DNA of 64,000 bases, from assembly GCF_052115485.1 (NCBI RefSeq), contig NZ_JBFRGU010000002.1, forward strand, positions 186,001-250,000, given 5' to 3'. The notes beneath the pieces are model-generated. The model was not told where the DNA came from. It saw nothing but the letters and a program-made list of their open reading frames with translations, and made no database searches. Positions 18,270-27,243 of this stretch are shown piece after piece; within the stretch, counting starts at the first letter, position 1; each line of letters starts with the position of its first letter. The position numbers were made by a program, and so were the translations under genes. This stretch comes from Microvirga sp052115485. Lineage in GTDB: Bacteria; Pseudomonadota; Alphaproteobacteria; Rhizobiales; Beijerinckiaceae.

Positions 18270-18377
18270 GTGTTGATCGCATCCTGACGCAGGCCCGGTA
18301 TGTTCGAGCCGCCGCTCGTGCTCCTGCCTGCCCGTGCTAAGGAGCATCTTGCTTCCCATCGCGACCACCAGGGCGTC

Positions 18378-19547
18378 ATGTCTCCACGCAATCTGATCCT
18401 GATCCTCGGCACCAGCGGCTTCGCGGGTACGTTTTCCTCCCGCGCCGTGGAGCCGATGGTGGGGATTATCGCGCGGGATCTGCACACCAGCCCTCAAACT
18501 ATCGCGCTTCTTTCCGCAGCCTTTACCCTGCCTTACGCCTTCATCCAGCCGATCCTTGGCCCCATCGGCGATGCGCTCGGTAAAGAGCGGGTCATGAAGG
18601 TTGCGCTGACGCTGCTATTTCTTGCGTTGACCTGCTCGATCTTCGCACCGGATGCACAGACCCTCTTTGGCTTGCGCATCCTGGCGGGCGCTGCCGCAGG
18701 CGGCGCGGTACCGGTCTCCCTTGCCCTTATCGGCGACCGGGTGGAGATGGCGCAGCGCCAGGTGGCCTTGAGCCGCTATCTCGTCGCGATCATCATCGGC
18801 CAACTCGCCGGGTCTTCCTTTGCCGGATTGCTCGCCGAGTTCGTCGGCTGGCGCGGCGTGTTTGTTCTCTCCACGGGGATGATGGCGGTCGCCCTGATTT
18901 GCACGGTCGTCGGCTTTCGCGGAGCGGCTCCCGGCGGGAAATTCGATCTGCGGGCGGCTGGCCGGCGCTACGGCGACATTCTCTCCAATCCCCGGGCTCT
19001 TGCATTGTTTGGCTTCGTCTTCGTTGAAGCCATCGCGATCTTCGGCATTTTTCCCTATATCGCGCCGTTGCTTGAAGAGCGCGGTGGGGGCGGGGCGGCG
19101 CAGGCCGGCTTTGCGATTGGCGGTTTCGCCATTGGCGGGCTCGTCTATTCGGTTCTGGTATCGTGGATGCTCCGACGCCTCGGCATTGTCCGCATTCTGG
19201 CAGCCGGTGGGCTTTTCGCCGCCGCCGCGCTCATCGTTATGGGCTTCGGCAGCGACTGGAAGGTTGATGCGCTGGCCATGCTGCTCATGGGCCTCGGCTT
19301 CTACATGCTGCACAACACGTTCCAGGCGCAGGTGACGGAGGTTGCTCCGCATGCCCGCGCTTCCGCCGTGGCCCTGCACGCGTTTTCGTTCTTCTGCGGT
19401 CAGGCGCTCGGCGTCGTGATCATGGGCGTGGGCCTGCGGTCGGTGGGGCTCACGGCCTCGACGATGGTGGCCGCGCTCGTCATCGCGAGCGTCGGCTTAA
19501 CCGCCGCCTTCGTGCTGTCGCGCCCCGTTCAGCCTCGCGCACGATAA
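18378..19547 (+). CDS. Major facilitator superfamily transporter
   Basis: A 389-residue inner-membrane transporter with about twelve hydrophobic segments. The loop after helix 2 reads GPIGDALGKERVMK, the MFS signature between helices 2 and 3. The start at 18378 (MSPRNLILILGTSGFAG) is preferred to an upstream Met whose extension is hydrophilic and unconserved. It resembles drug or sugar efflux members (AraJ/CmlA group) by eye, but the substrate cannot be named. Its 3' end overlaps queF by 19 bases, convergently. Confidence 0.85.
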   Translation: MSPRNLILILGTSGFAGTFSSRAVEPMVGIIARDLHTSPQTIALLSAAFTLPYAFIQPILGPIGDALGKERVMKVALTLLFLALTCSIFAPDAQTLFGLRILAGAAAGGAVPVSLALIGDRVEMAQRQVALSRYLVAIIIGQLAGSSFAGLLAEFVGWRGVFVLSTGMMAVALICTVVGFRGAAPGGKFDLRAAGRRYGDILSNPRALALFGFVFVEAIAIFGIFPYIAPLLEERGGGGAAQAGFAIGGFAIGGLVYSVLVSWMLRRLGIVRILAAGGLFAAAALIVMGFGSDWKVDALAMLLMGLGFYMLHNTFQAQVTEVAPHARASAVALHAFSFFCGQALGVVIMGVGLRSVGLTASTMVAALVIASVGLTAAFVLSRPVQPRAR

Positions 19548-19981
19548 GGTGCGACGCCCTGATCGGGCAGCCAGAGGTTCTTCGGCATTTCGCCGGTCTG
19601 CCAGAACACGTCGATGGGAATGCCGCCGCGCGGATACCAGTAGCCGCCGATGCGAAGGTAACGTGGTTCAAGAAGTTCCGCGAGGCGCTTTCCGATGGCG
19701 ACGGTGCAGTCTTCATGGAAGGCCCCGTGGTTGCGGAAACTATGGAGATACAGCTTCAGCGATTTCGATTCCACGAGCCACGGCCCCGGCACGTAATCGA
19801 TCACGATGAGCGCGAAATCCGGCTGGCCGGTGACGGGGCAGAGCGAGGTGAATTCCGGGCACGTGAAGCGCGCCACGTAATCCGTATCCTGATGCGGGTT
19901 TGGCACCCGGTCGAGAATCGCTTCTTCGGGGGATTGGGGCTGGGCCGCTGCGTGGCCGAGTTGGAGCGAGGTATTCGTCAT
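19529..19981 (-). CDS. queF: NADPH-dependent preQ0 reductase QueF (type I)
   Basis: QueF reduces the nitrile of 7-cyano-7-deazaguanine to preQ1 in queuosine synthesis. The 150-residue, single-domain length marks the type I (YkvM) form. The thioimide-forming Cys is at 48 in SLCPVTGQPDFA, and the QueF motif follows as ESKSLKLYLHSFRNHG; the FHEDC segment is also present. It is divergent from eno across 145 bases. I saw no convincing preQ1 riboswitch in the leader. Confidence 0.95.
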   Translation of the reverse strand: MTNTSLQLGHAAAQPQSPEEAILDRVPNPHQDTDYVARFTCPEFTSLCPVTGQPDFALIVIDYVPGPWLVESKSLKLYLHSFRNHGAFHEDCTVAIGKRLAELLEPRYLRIGGYWYPRGGIPIDVFWQTGEMPKNLWLPDQGVAPYRARG

Positions 19982-20126
19982 GGGCTTTAAGCCTTTGGCA
20001 ATCGTGCGTTGGATTTTCCGTGCGCGAATTCTGTAGCGTCCTTGCCCGATTAGTCGTTTCGGTCAATAAGCCTCGCATGGTGCTTTTGGCCGCAATGGCC
20101 TCAATTCGTCTTCAGGAGCCTCTTTC

Positions 20127-21410
20127 ATGACAGCGATCATCGACGTCCATGCCCGTCAGATTCTCGACAGCCGTGGCAATCCCACCGTCGAAGTGGACGT
20201 GACGCTGGAAGACGGCTCCATGGGCCGCGCCGCCGTTCCCTCCGGAGCATCCACCGGCGCGCATGAGGCGGTTGAGCTTCGCGACGGCGACAAGTCGAAA
20301 TATCTCGGCAAGGGCGTGCTCAAGGCCATCGACGCGGTCAACAACGAGATCCTCGATGCCATCGGCGGCCTCGACGCCGAGGAGCAGATCTTCATCGATG
20401 AGACGATGATCGAACTGGACGGCACCCCGAACAAGAGCCGCCTCGGTGCGAACGCCATTCTCGGCGTGTCGCTTGCCGTCGCCAAGGCTGCCGCCGAGGC
20501 CTCCACGCTGCCGCTCTATCGCTATGTGGGTGGAACACAGGCCCGCGTGCTGCCGGTGCCGATGATGAACATCATCAATGGCGGCGCGCATGCGGACAAC
20601 CCCATCGACTTCCAGGAATTCATGATCATGCCGGTGGGCGCGCCAACGCTCTCCGAAGCCGTGCGCATGGGCGCCGAGGTGTTCCACACCCTGAAGAAGG
20701 CGTTGAAGGACGCCGGCCACAACACCAATGTGGGCGACGAGGGCGGCTTCGCCCCGAACCTGCCGAGCGCTGAAGCCGCTCTCGACTTCATCATGAAGTC
20801 CATCGAGCAAGCCGGTTACAAGCCCGGCCAGGACATGGTGATCGGCCTTGATTGCGCCGCAACCGAATTCTTCAAGAACGGTGCCTATGTCTATGAAGGT
20901 GAAGGCAAAAAGCTCTCGCCCATGCAGCAGGCCGAATACCTCGCCAAGCTCGCTGCCGCCTATCCCATCGCCACCATCGAGGACGGCATGTCGGAAGACG
21001 ATTGGGAGGGCTGGAAAGCCGTCACCGATCTCATCGGCTCCAAGTGCCAGCTGGTGGGCGACGATCTGTTCGTGACCAACGTCACCCGCCTGTCGCAGGG
21101 AATCAAGAAGGGCGTCGCCAATTCGCTGCTCGTGAAGGTGAACCAGATCGGCACGCTCACCGAGACGCTCGCCGCCGTCGATATGGCCCAACGCGCGGGG
21201 TACACCGCCGTCATGTCCCACCGCTCGGGCGAAACCGAGGATTCGACCATCGCAGATCTCGCAGTCGCGACCAATTGCGGACAGATCAAGACTGGCTCAC
21301 TCGCCCGTTCCGACCGGTTAGCCAAGTACAACCAGCTCATCCGCATCGAGGAAGAGCTCGGCTCGCAGGCGGTTTACGCTGGACGCGGAGCGCTGAAGGC
21401 TTTGGTGTAA
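20127..21410 (+). CDS. eno: Enolase
   Basis: Enolase converts 2-phosphoglycerate to PEP and can be a degradosome component. The 427-residue protein has the expected GNPTVEVDV start, SGASTGAHEA loop, GDEGGFAPN (acid base Glu), IEDGMSEDDW metal site, GDDLFVTN, and the KVNQIGTL lysine motif followed by SHRSGETEDS. CAGGAGCC is the ribosome site. A strong terminator follows. Confidence 0.98.
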   Translation: MTAIIDVHARQILDSRGNPTVEVDVTLEDGSMGRAAVPSGASTGAHEAVELRDGDKSKYLGKGVLKAIDAVNNEILDAIGGLDAEEQIFIDETMIELDGTPNKSRLGANAILGVSLAVAKAAAEASTLPLYRYVGGTQARVLPVPMMNIINGGAHADNPIDFQEFMIMPVGAPTLSEAVRMGAEVFHTLKKALKDAGHNTNVGDEGGFAPNLPSAEAALDFIMKSIEQAGYKPGQDMVIGLDCAATEFFKNGAYVYEGEGKKLSPMQQAEYLAKLAAAYPIATIEDGMSEDDWEGWKAVTDLIGSKCQLVGDDLFVTNVTRLSQGIKKGVANSLLVKVNQIGTLTETLAAVDMAQRAGYTAVMSHRSGETEDSTIADLAVATNCGQIKTGSLARSDRLAKYNQLIRIEEELGSQAVYAGRGALKALV

Positions 21411-21434
21411 GACAACTACCTTTCGGTTGAGGGA

Positions 21435-21459
21435 GGGCCGCCTTGTGCGGCCCTTTTTT
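21435..21459 (+). terminator. Rho-independent terminator after eno
   Basis: GGGCCGC/GCGGCCC stem with a 5-base loop and TTTTTTG tail, 25 bases after the eno stop. Confidence 0.92.
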
Positions 21460-21581
21460 GTTGAGACTATCATTCGAGGAAAGTTGAGGCTTAAGTTGAC
21501 GGCACTGTCAGCGCATAATTGCCTTATTTTATGATATTTTATAACATAATGTGAGACTCACTCATATTGTGGAGATTGGCT

Positions 21582-23169
21582 TTGCCTACCTATGATTTGG
21601 ATGCGACTACGAACATCATGAAGACAGCCGCCGGTGACCACGGCTATGTCATCAACAACCTTGAAAGCCTCGAACTCGCCGCTGGCGGAATAATCAAAGT
21701 AAAAGGCAACAATGCTTATGGTTTGGCAACGAGCGGTAATACAATTCTGACTGTCCAAGGCAGAGTTGAAAGCACATTGAGCTATGCAATTGCTTATATT
21801 GGAGTTACGAGCGGAATCACAACGACGGTTCACATTTCGAAAACAGGCTATATCAAAGGTGTTGCCGGGATCGCCTCAGCGGAAAGCTTGGTTGTTGTTA
21901 ACGCCGGCACGATCGAAGCGGAAAATGCCCTGCTTGCATTTAAATCGCTNAGTTTGTCGAATTCTGGCGAAATTATCGGTAATGTATCAGGCTCAATTGG
22001 ATTAAGCGGAGAGGTGATAAACTCCGGCATTATCAGAGGAGATTTCGACTGGCATTCAGCTTCGCGCATTATATTTGATAATAGGCATGGTAGTGTCTCA
22101 GGTAATATTTTATTATCGGATAGTTACAATAGTATTTTCTATGGTGGAGTCCAAAACGAAGACATCTCTATCGGAACGGGCAGTGACTTTATCGATACTG
22201 GAGGCGGCAACGATATAGTTCGCATGTCGAATATTCGTGGTCTCGACACTATTATAGGCGGCGGTGGAAACGATACTATCATTGTCAATAAGTCTATAGC
22301 TCAGTTCAATATTACATCCGTTTCGACAGCTGATTTCAGAGTTGATTCTGTTGCTGACCCAGCTCACGACTCGCTGAAAATGCAAGAGATTCGCTTCTTG
22401 CAGTTTACTGATGCGTTCAAAGTTCTTTGGAACACGAGACCAAACAATATCGCTCTTTCCAAGACCTCCGTGTCCGAGACGGCGCCCGTTCACAGCGTCG
22501 TGGCCACCCTCTCGTCCTTCGATGCGGATGGAGACACGGTGGGCTATACGCTGATCAACGATGCTGGGGGGCGTCTTCCGCGTCGACGGCAACAACCTGA
22601 TCCTCAACCGCGCGCTCGACTACGACACCGGCCCGCACGAATACACGATCAACGTCGAGGCCAAGGACCAGTTCGGCGAGAAGACCACCAAGAGCTTCAC
22701 GCTCGATTTGACGAATGTGGTCGAGACCAATCCGCTGGTCCTCATCGGAACGGCCGGCGCGGATCGGCTGGTGGGCGAGAACGGCAACGACAAGTTGACC
22801 GGTTCTGCAGGCCGGGACGTGCTCACCGGTGGGGCAGGGCGGGACCTCTTCGTGTTCGACCGGCTCGCCAAGACGAATGCGGCGCACAAGCGGGCGGAAC
22901 TCGACACCATCACCGACTTCAACTCGGCAAACGACACGATCTGGCTGCAGAAGAGTGTGTTCAAGGGCATCACCAAGAAGGGCGTTCTGGCCAAGAGCGC
23001 CTTCTATGCCGGAACAAAGGCGCATGATGACAGCGACCGGATCATCTACGATAAGAAGAAGGGCGTACTCTGGTACGATGCGGACGGCACGGGTTCGAAG
23101 GCGGCCATCCAGATCGGCCAGCTCGAAAAGAACCTGAAACTCACGGCAGCCGATTTCTTCCTGTTCTGA
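21582..23169 (+). pseudogene. RTX/cadherin protein with one-base frameshift
   Basis: The best start is TTG at 21582 (MPTYDLDATTN), with GGAG seven bases upstream. The N-terminal 200 residues look like a repetitive beta-helix (NAGTIEAEN, NSGEIIGN, NSGIIRGDF), followed by short RTX runs (GTGSDFIDTGGGNDIV, GGGGNDTIIV), a cadherin domain (LINDAGG) and, in the next frame, RTX repeats and the shared C-terminal tail ending ADFFLF. The frame shifts at a run of six Gs (22566-22571); five Gs would rejoin NDAGG to VFRVDGNN. An N at 21950 makes one codon ambiguous. With both in one gene, an assembly error is as likely as a real lesion. The 5' half is visibly AT-rich against its surroundings. Confidence 0.8.
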
Positions 23170-23521
23170 CACAGGTGGCAGGCGTCACGCTCGGTTTCAG
23201 GTTATAGCAATGGGTGGTGCTCAGTTTGGTCCGCGCTCTTCCCTCCCCCTTGCGGGGAGGGGGGGTGGGGGGTTGAAAAGTCAGAGCGTTGCCTGGGTCC
23301 GATAAGCAGGAAAGCTGTTACAGCGCCGGACGTCTGAAAGTTTCACCCGGTCAGACTACCACCACCTCTGCCCCTCCCCGCAAGGGGGAGGGAAAGCCTG
23401 TGCCTTATCCTCTTCAAACTGAGTCGCGACCTAGCAGCACATTGTATTGATATAAAATTACCTCGAATCTAAAATACGCGGCAGAAGACGGTCGCGGAGC
23501 GCGAGCGTCGGGGATGTCGCC
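23170..23521. other. Intergenic gap between RTX genes 3 and 4
   Basis: About 350 bases without a supported gene. Most is a dispersed inverted-repeat element (23239-23396). The last 100 bases are more AT-rich (ATTGTATTGATATAAAATTA near 23444) and are the likely promoter area of the next RTX gene. Confidence 0.6.
23239..23396. repeat. Inverted repeat element, family E copy 1
   Basis: About 158 bp bounded by 23-bp complementary arms (TTCCCTCCCCCTTGCGGGG type and its reverse complement). A second element with the same arms lies at 31471-31635. The interior differs between copies. Confidence 0.85.
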
Positions 23522-25801
23522 ATGCTGCCGATTGATTTGCCGCAAGTTTCGCACGGGACCGTTCAGGAAACCTCTCCGAGTCTCGATCAGACTTTGACGC
23601 TGACAGGTCTCGAAGGAGACGCGGCGAGGAGCGCTGCCGGGCAGGCCGTTCATATCGATGTCGGGTCCAATGCGGTCATCAGCTCGGCAAGCGGGTTGGT
23701 GTCCTATATGTACATCGTCAATTATGGCTTCTCGAGCGGCGAGCATTTCGGCCTCGATTCTCTGTTCACCCGCGTGACCGCGACCGACGGGCTCAACAAC
23801 CTCAGCGTCATATCGGTGGACGGGCACGTCATCGGCCAGGTGGCCGATTGGAGCGACCAATGGCAACTCACTTTCGAGTTCAATGACGAAGCGACACCCG
23901 AACGGGTCTCGCAGCTTCTCCACGCCTTGACGTATGTGAATTCGTCGGCTGATGCGAACAAAATCAGCCATTCCTTGATCACGGTCGAGATCGCCGGTCC
24001 GGACAATTCCAGTGTGAACGCCAGTGTTACCGTCATGACCGCGCCGGATGATCCCAACATCCTTACCGCGGGAATTGACGACCTCGTCGGCACCGCTGGC
24101 GATGACGTTTTCACCGCGGCGATGTTTGGCATCTCCAACGGAGATAAGATCGCGGGCGGCGAGGGTAACGATACGCTGCAGCTCTACGGTGAAAGCCCTT
24201 TCACGCTTCATTACGAACTGAATCGCCTGGCGACATTCTCCGGAATCGACACGATCTTCGGCAGCAATGGCGACGATGTCATCTGGTTCAAGGCTGGCCA
24301 ACTGGCGGATACGCACCTGATCGATGGAAAGGGCGGCGGGAATTTACTTCGGTTGGCGGGAGCCGACATCAATCTCGTGGGAAAGACGATCCGCAATTTC
24401 ACGAAGATCTCTGTGCTTGACGACAATGCGGTTATCACCGTCGACGATAGTCAGACGGCAAAACTTGTCCGTGGGAATGAGGCCGACAACGAAACCCTCG
24501 TCCTGACCAACGGCATACTCACCGCGGCAGAGCGCAACGCGCTTCATACGACGGGCCGTGTCGATATCATCGTCGCCAGAGAGACGGCCAATGGACCGCT
24601 CATCACCACGAGTCATCTGCCTCCGGCGATCGGCGCTCTCCATGACGACCATGTCAGGCTGACGGGCCAGGCGCCTGTGCGGCTCGACGCGAACCAAGAT
24701 GCCGTCGTTACCGCAAATGGAAAGCTTACCTCTCTCTCAATCAGCGTCGTGGCAGGTGACCAGGACGATTTGCTCGGCATCGATGTTTCGGGCTCGGTCA
24801 CATTGTCGAACGGCCTAGCGGTCGATAGCATCATCAGCGTTGCCGGAACCCAAGTTGGTATTATCAAGGCGGTCGATAGCTTGCAGATGTGGATTCAATT
24901 CCCCGCTTCGGACACGCCCGTCGCCGGAGTGCAGGAAATTCTCCGCTCATTGACATATTTTCATGCGAACGGCGCCATCACGGCGCCAAAGCAAATCAGC
25001 TTGTCTTTGGCTGACGAGACTTCCCGGGAGGCGACGATCACCGTGACCGTCGATCCCGGAGCGCCGGTTCCGCCGCCGGTCCCCGTTGCTCCGACCGCCA
25101 TAGAGGCCACTGGCTCCAGCGTTGCCGAAGGCGCTGTTGCGGGAACGCCAGTCAGCGTCTTGAAAGCCATCGACGCGAATTCCGGCGACACCTTCACCTA
25201 CAAGCTTCTCGACGATGCGGGCGGGCGGTTTGCTCTCAAGAGCGATGCTCTTGTTGTGGCCGACGGTCTGAAGCTCGATTTCGAGCAGGCGACGAGCCAC
25301 AGCGTTACGGTGCGCGCCACGGACCAGACGGGGCGCTTCGTCGATCAGCGCCTCACCATCAAGGTCAGCGATATCGCGTCTGAGGACATCAAGGGCTCTG
25401 CCGGAAACGATATTTTCTTCGGCGGCGCGAACAGCGATAAATTCGCCGGTCGCGACGGCAAAGACATTCTCAATGGTGGCAAAGGCCGCGACATCTTCGT
25501 GTTCGACACCAAGCTGAACAAGAAGAACAACGTGGACAAGCTCGCTGATTTCAACCACCGCGACGACACCATCCATCTCGCCAAATCGGTGTTCTCCAAG
25601 ATTGCCAAGAAGGGCGTTCTGGCGAAGTCCGCATTCTGGATCGGCGACAGCGCGCATGATGCGTCGGATCGGATCATCTACAACAAGAAGACCGGTGCGT
25701 TGTTCTACGATCAGGACGGCAACGGCGCGAAAGCGGCGGTGCAATTCGCGATCCTGCCCAAGAAACTCGCGCTGATGGCGAACGACTTTTTCGTGCTGTA
25801 A
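23522..25801 (+). CDS. Cadherin/RTX calcium-binding protein
   Basis: A 759-residue RTX protein built of the same parts as the 1412-4258 gene: module B at about 25-172, module A at 185-355 (GKTIRNF, AERNALH), module B again at 364-510, a proline-rich linker (GAPVPPPVPVAP) at 513-524, a cadherin domain at 525-617 (LLDDAGGRFAL), short RTX repeats at 624-656 (GSAGNDIFFGG, GKGRDIFVFD), and the common tail (KKGVLAKSAF, AHDASDRIIY) ending NDFFVL. No signal peptide; type I export is likely. Only about three RTX nonapeptides remain, fewer than in its paralogues. A GC-rich hairpin (GCGCTGCG/CGCAGCGC) follows the stop. Confidence 0.85.
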   Translation: MLPIDLPQVSHGTVQETSPSLDQTLTLTGLEGDAARSAAGQAVHIDVGSNAVISSASGLVSYMYIVNYGFSSGEHFGLDSLFTRVTATDGLNNLSVISVDGHVIGQVADWSDQWQLTFEFNDEATPERVSQLLHALTYVNSSADANKISHSLITVEIAGPDNSSVNASVTVMTAPDDPNILTAGIDDLVGTAGDDVFTAAMFGISNGDKIAGGEGNDTLQLYGESPFTLHYELNRLATFSGIDTIFGSNGDDVIWFKAGQLADTHLIDGKGGGNLLRLAGADINLVGKTIRNFTKISVLDDNAVITVDDSQTAKLVRGNEADNETLVLTNGILTAAERNALHTTGRVDIIVARETANGPLITTSHLPPAIGALHDDHVRLTGQAPVRLDANQDAVVTANGKLTSLSISVVAGDQDDLLGIDVSGSVTLSNGLAVDSIISVAGTQVGIIKAVDSLQMWIQFPASDTPVAGVQEILRSLTYFHANGAITAPKQISLSLADETSREATITVTVDPGAPVPPPVPVAPTAIEATGSSVAEGAVAGTPVSVLKAIDANSGDTFTYKLLDDAGGRFALKSDALVVADGLKLDFEQATSHSVTVRATDQTGRFVDQRLTIKVSDIASEDIKGSAGNDIFFGGANSDKFAGRDGKDILNGGKGRDIFVFDTKLNKKNNVDKLADFNHRDDTIHLAKSVFSKIAKKGVLAKSAFWIGDSAHDASDRIIYNKKTGALFYDQDGNGAKAAVQFAILPKKLALMANDFFVL

Positions 25802-26019
25802 GGTTGCGCTGCGAGGGCCGGCGCCGCAGCGCTCCGATCTTTCTCTTCCACGCGGTCATGCCGTGCTTTTTTCGCGACGGCTGAGGTTGTGGATTTCGGG
25901 TTCTCGCTGACGCTCGCCCGAGGCCACGATTTCGGCGGGATTCCGAGAACCCGGCGGGCGGATGACGCGTTGAGACGTTGAACGCTTTTGTTGGCGTTGG
26001 ACCCATCAAGGAGGAATCC

Positions 26020-26547
26020 ATGGCACGCAATCCATTGTCTCCCTATGGCTTCGGCGGTTTGACGGAGTCGGGTTTCGGGCGTGATCCCTTCATGTCCATG
26101 AATCGGGAGATCAACCGCCTGTTCGACGACATGATGCGTGGCAGTGCGCTCCCCGCCACGGCGCCACAAAGCGCGGGGATGCTGATGCCGCAGATGGATG
26201 TCAGCGAGACAGAGAAGGAAGTGCGGGTTCGCGCCGAGCTTCCCGGCGTGGCCGAGAATGATATCGACGTCCGGCTCGACGACGGCGTGCTCACCATCCG
26301 TGCAGAGAAGAAGACTGAGATGAAGGAAGAGAAGGAGGATTACCACTTCGTGGAGCGCTCCTTCGGCACTTTCCAGCGCGCGCTGCGGCTGCCGTACGCG
26401 ATCAATGTCGATGAGGTGAAGGCGAATTTCCAGAACGGCGTACTGACCGTGACCCTTCCGAAAGGCAAGGAAGAGGAGCGAACCCACCGTATCCAGGTGC
26501 AACCCGGCAACGGCCCCGGCGGTGCGAGCGGCCCATTCGGGGATTGA
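26020..26547 (+). CDS. Hsp20/alpha-crystallin small heat shock protein
   Basis: An ATP-independent holdase chaperone of 175 residues. The alpha-crystallin domain spans about 50-150 (MDVSETEKEVRVRAELPGV ... FQNGVLTVTLPKG), with the A-x-x-x-n-GVL motif as NGVLTVTLPK and the N-terminal FDDMMRG segment. The start at 26020 follows an exact AAGGAGG; an in-frame upstream Met is rejected. The C-terminal I-x-I-type anchor reads HRIQVQ, slightly degenerate. It follows the RTX pair and may have come with that block. Confidence 0.93.
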   Translation: MARNPLSPYGFGGLTESGFGRDPFMSMNREINRLFDDMMRGSALPATAPQSAGMLMPQMDVSETEKEVRVRAELPGVAENDIDVRLDDGVLTIRAEKKTEMKEEKEDYHFVERSFGTFQRALRLPYAINVDEVKANFQNGVLTVTLPKGKEEERTHRIQVQPGNGPGGASGPFGD

Positions 26548-26560
26548 AACGCAGTTCCCC

Positions 26561-26703
26561 GTCATTCCGGGGCGCGCATAGCGCGAACCCGGAACCCATA
26601 GCCGCTAGTGTCGCCGGATAAAGCTCCTCCACCTTAGAGCGCCTTCTTGAACCACGTCGCGGTGATGGGTTCCGGGCTCCGCTTGCGCGGCCCCGGAATG
26701 ACG
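26561..26703. repeat. Dispersed repeat, family C copy
   Basis: About 143 bp with ends GTCATTCCGGGGCGCGC ... GCGCGGCCCCGGAATGAC, matching the 17059-17196 element. Confidence 0.85.
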
Positions 26704-26755
26704 AAGGGGACATGACCTAACGGCTTCTTAACCATGGGATTGTAGGAATCCTCCC

Positions 26756-27070
26756 ATGGTTGTTCGTAGACGCGCCCGAAAGATCCTGATTCCGCTGATG
26801 CTCTACAGCATCTCCGCGGGTGTTGTGGGGTATTTCATGCACCACGCGCAGACAGGTGCACGCGGCGCACAGGCGCGCGAACAATACGAGGCTCTCGCCG
26901 CCGATCTCACGAAAGAGCTCAATGGCTTGAAGACCGAGCACGGCAACTGGGAACGCCGTATTGCGCTTCTCCGCAGCGACCAGATCGACCGTGATCTGCT
27001 CGAGGAGCGGGCGCGGGTCATGCTCGGACGTGTGCACCCCAATGATCTCGTCATCATCACCGGACCTTGA
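26756..27070 (+). CDS. ftsB: Septum formation initiator FtsB/DivIC family
   Basis: A 104-residue bitopic division protein, expected to join FtsQ and FtsL at the divisome. It has a basic N-terminus (MVVRRRARK), one membrane helix at about 10-29, a coiled coil at about 36-75, and the family's C-terminal RARVMLGRVHPNDLV stretch. The eno-ftsB-pdhA order is conserved in alphaproteobacteria; here two RTX genes, hsp20 and a repeat separate it from eno. Confidence 0.88.
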   Translation: MVVRRRARKILIPLMLYSISAGVVGYFMHHAQTGARGAQAREQYEALAADLTKELNGLKTEHGNWERRIALLRSDQIDRDLLEERARVMLGRVHPNDLVIITGP

Positions 27071-27243
27071 GCATATACCTCCAAATTTTCTGATTAACTG
27101 AAATTCGGTTGATTGATAAATTTATTTGCAATTTCAACCGGTTGCAATCTTTACCTTGTCGCATAAACTCTTTTTTAACCCTCTCGCTTTCCGCCTTGGC
27201 CTGCGATAGAACTTTCGTCTGAGGAAACCCTTCGGAGGACCCG
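27071..27243 (+). promoter_or_regulatory. AT-rich leader of the pdh operon
   Basis: The 170 bases before pdhA are the most AT-rich of this neighbourhood. They hold a direct heptamer TTGCAAT at 27126-27132 and 27142-27148 (period 16), a possible operator or stacked -35 elements. A clear GGAGGA lies five bases before pdhA. Transcription start not identifiable by eye. Confidence 0.45.

Noticed and set aside
19982..20126. preQ1 riboswitch in the queF leader
   Set aside because: No C-rich loop plus A-rich tail pattern of preQ1 riboswitches was recognised.
23239..23396. CRISPR-like repeat
   Set aside because: Only one pair of inverted arms with no regularly spaced direct repeats; it is a palindromic element.
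25802..26019. ROSE-type RNA thermometer before hsp20
   Set aside because: A strong AAGGAGG is present but I could not find the conserved pairing segment (UYGCU type) expected opposite it.
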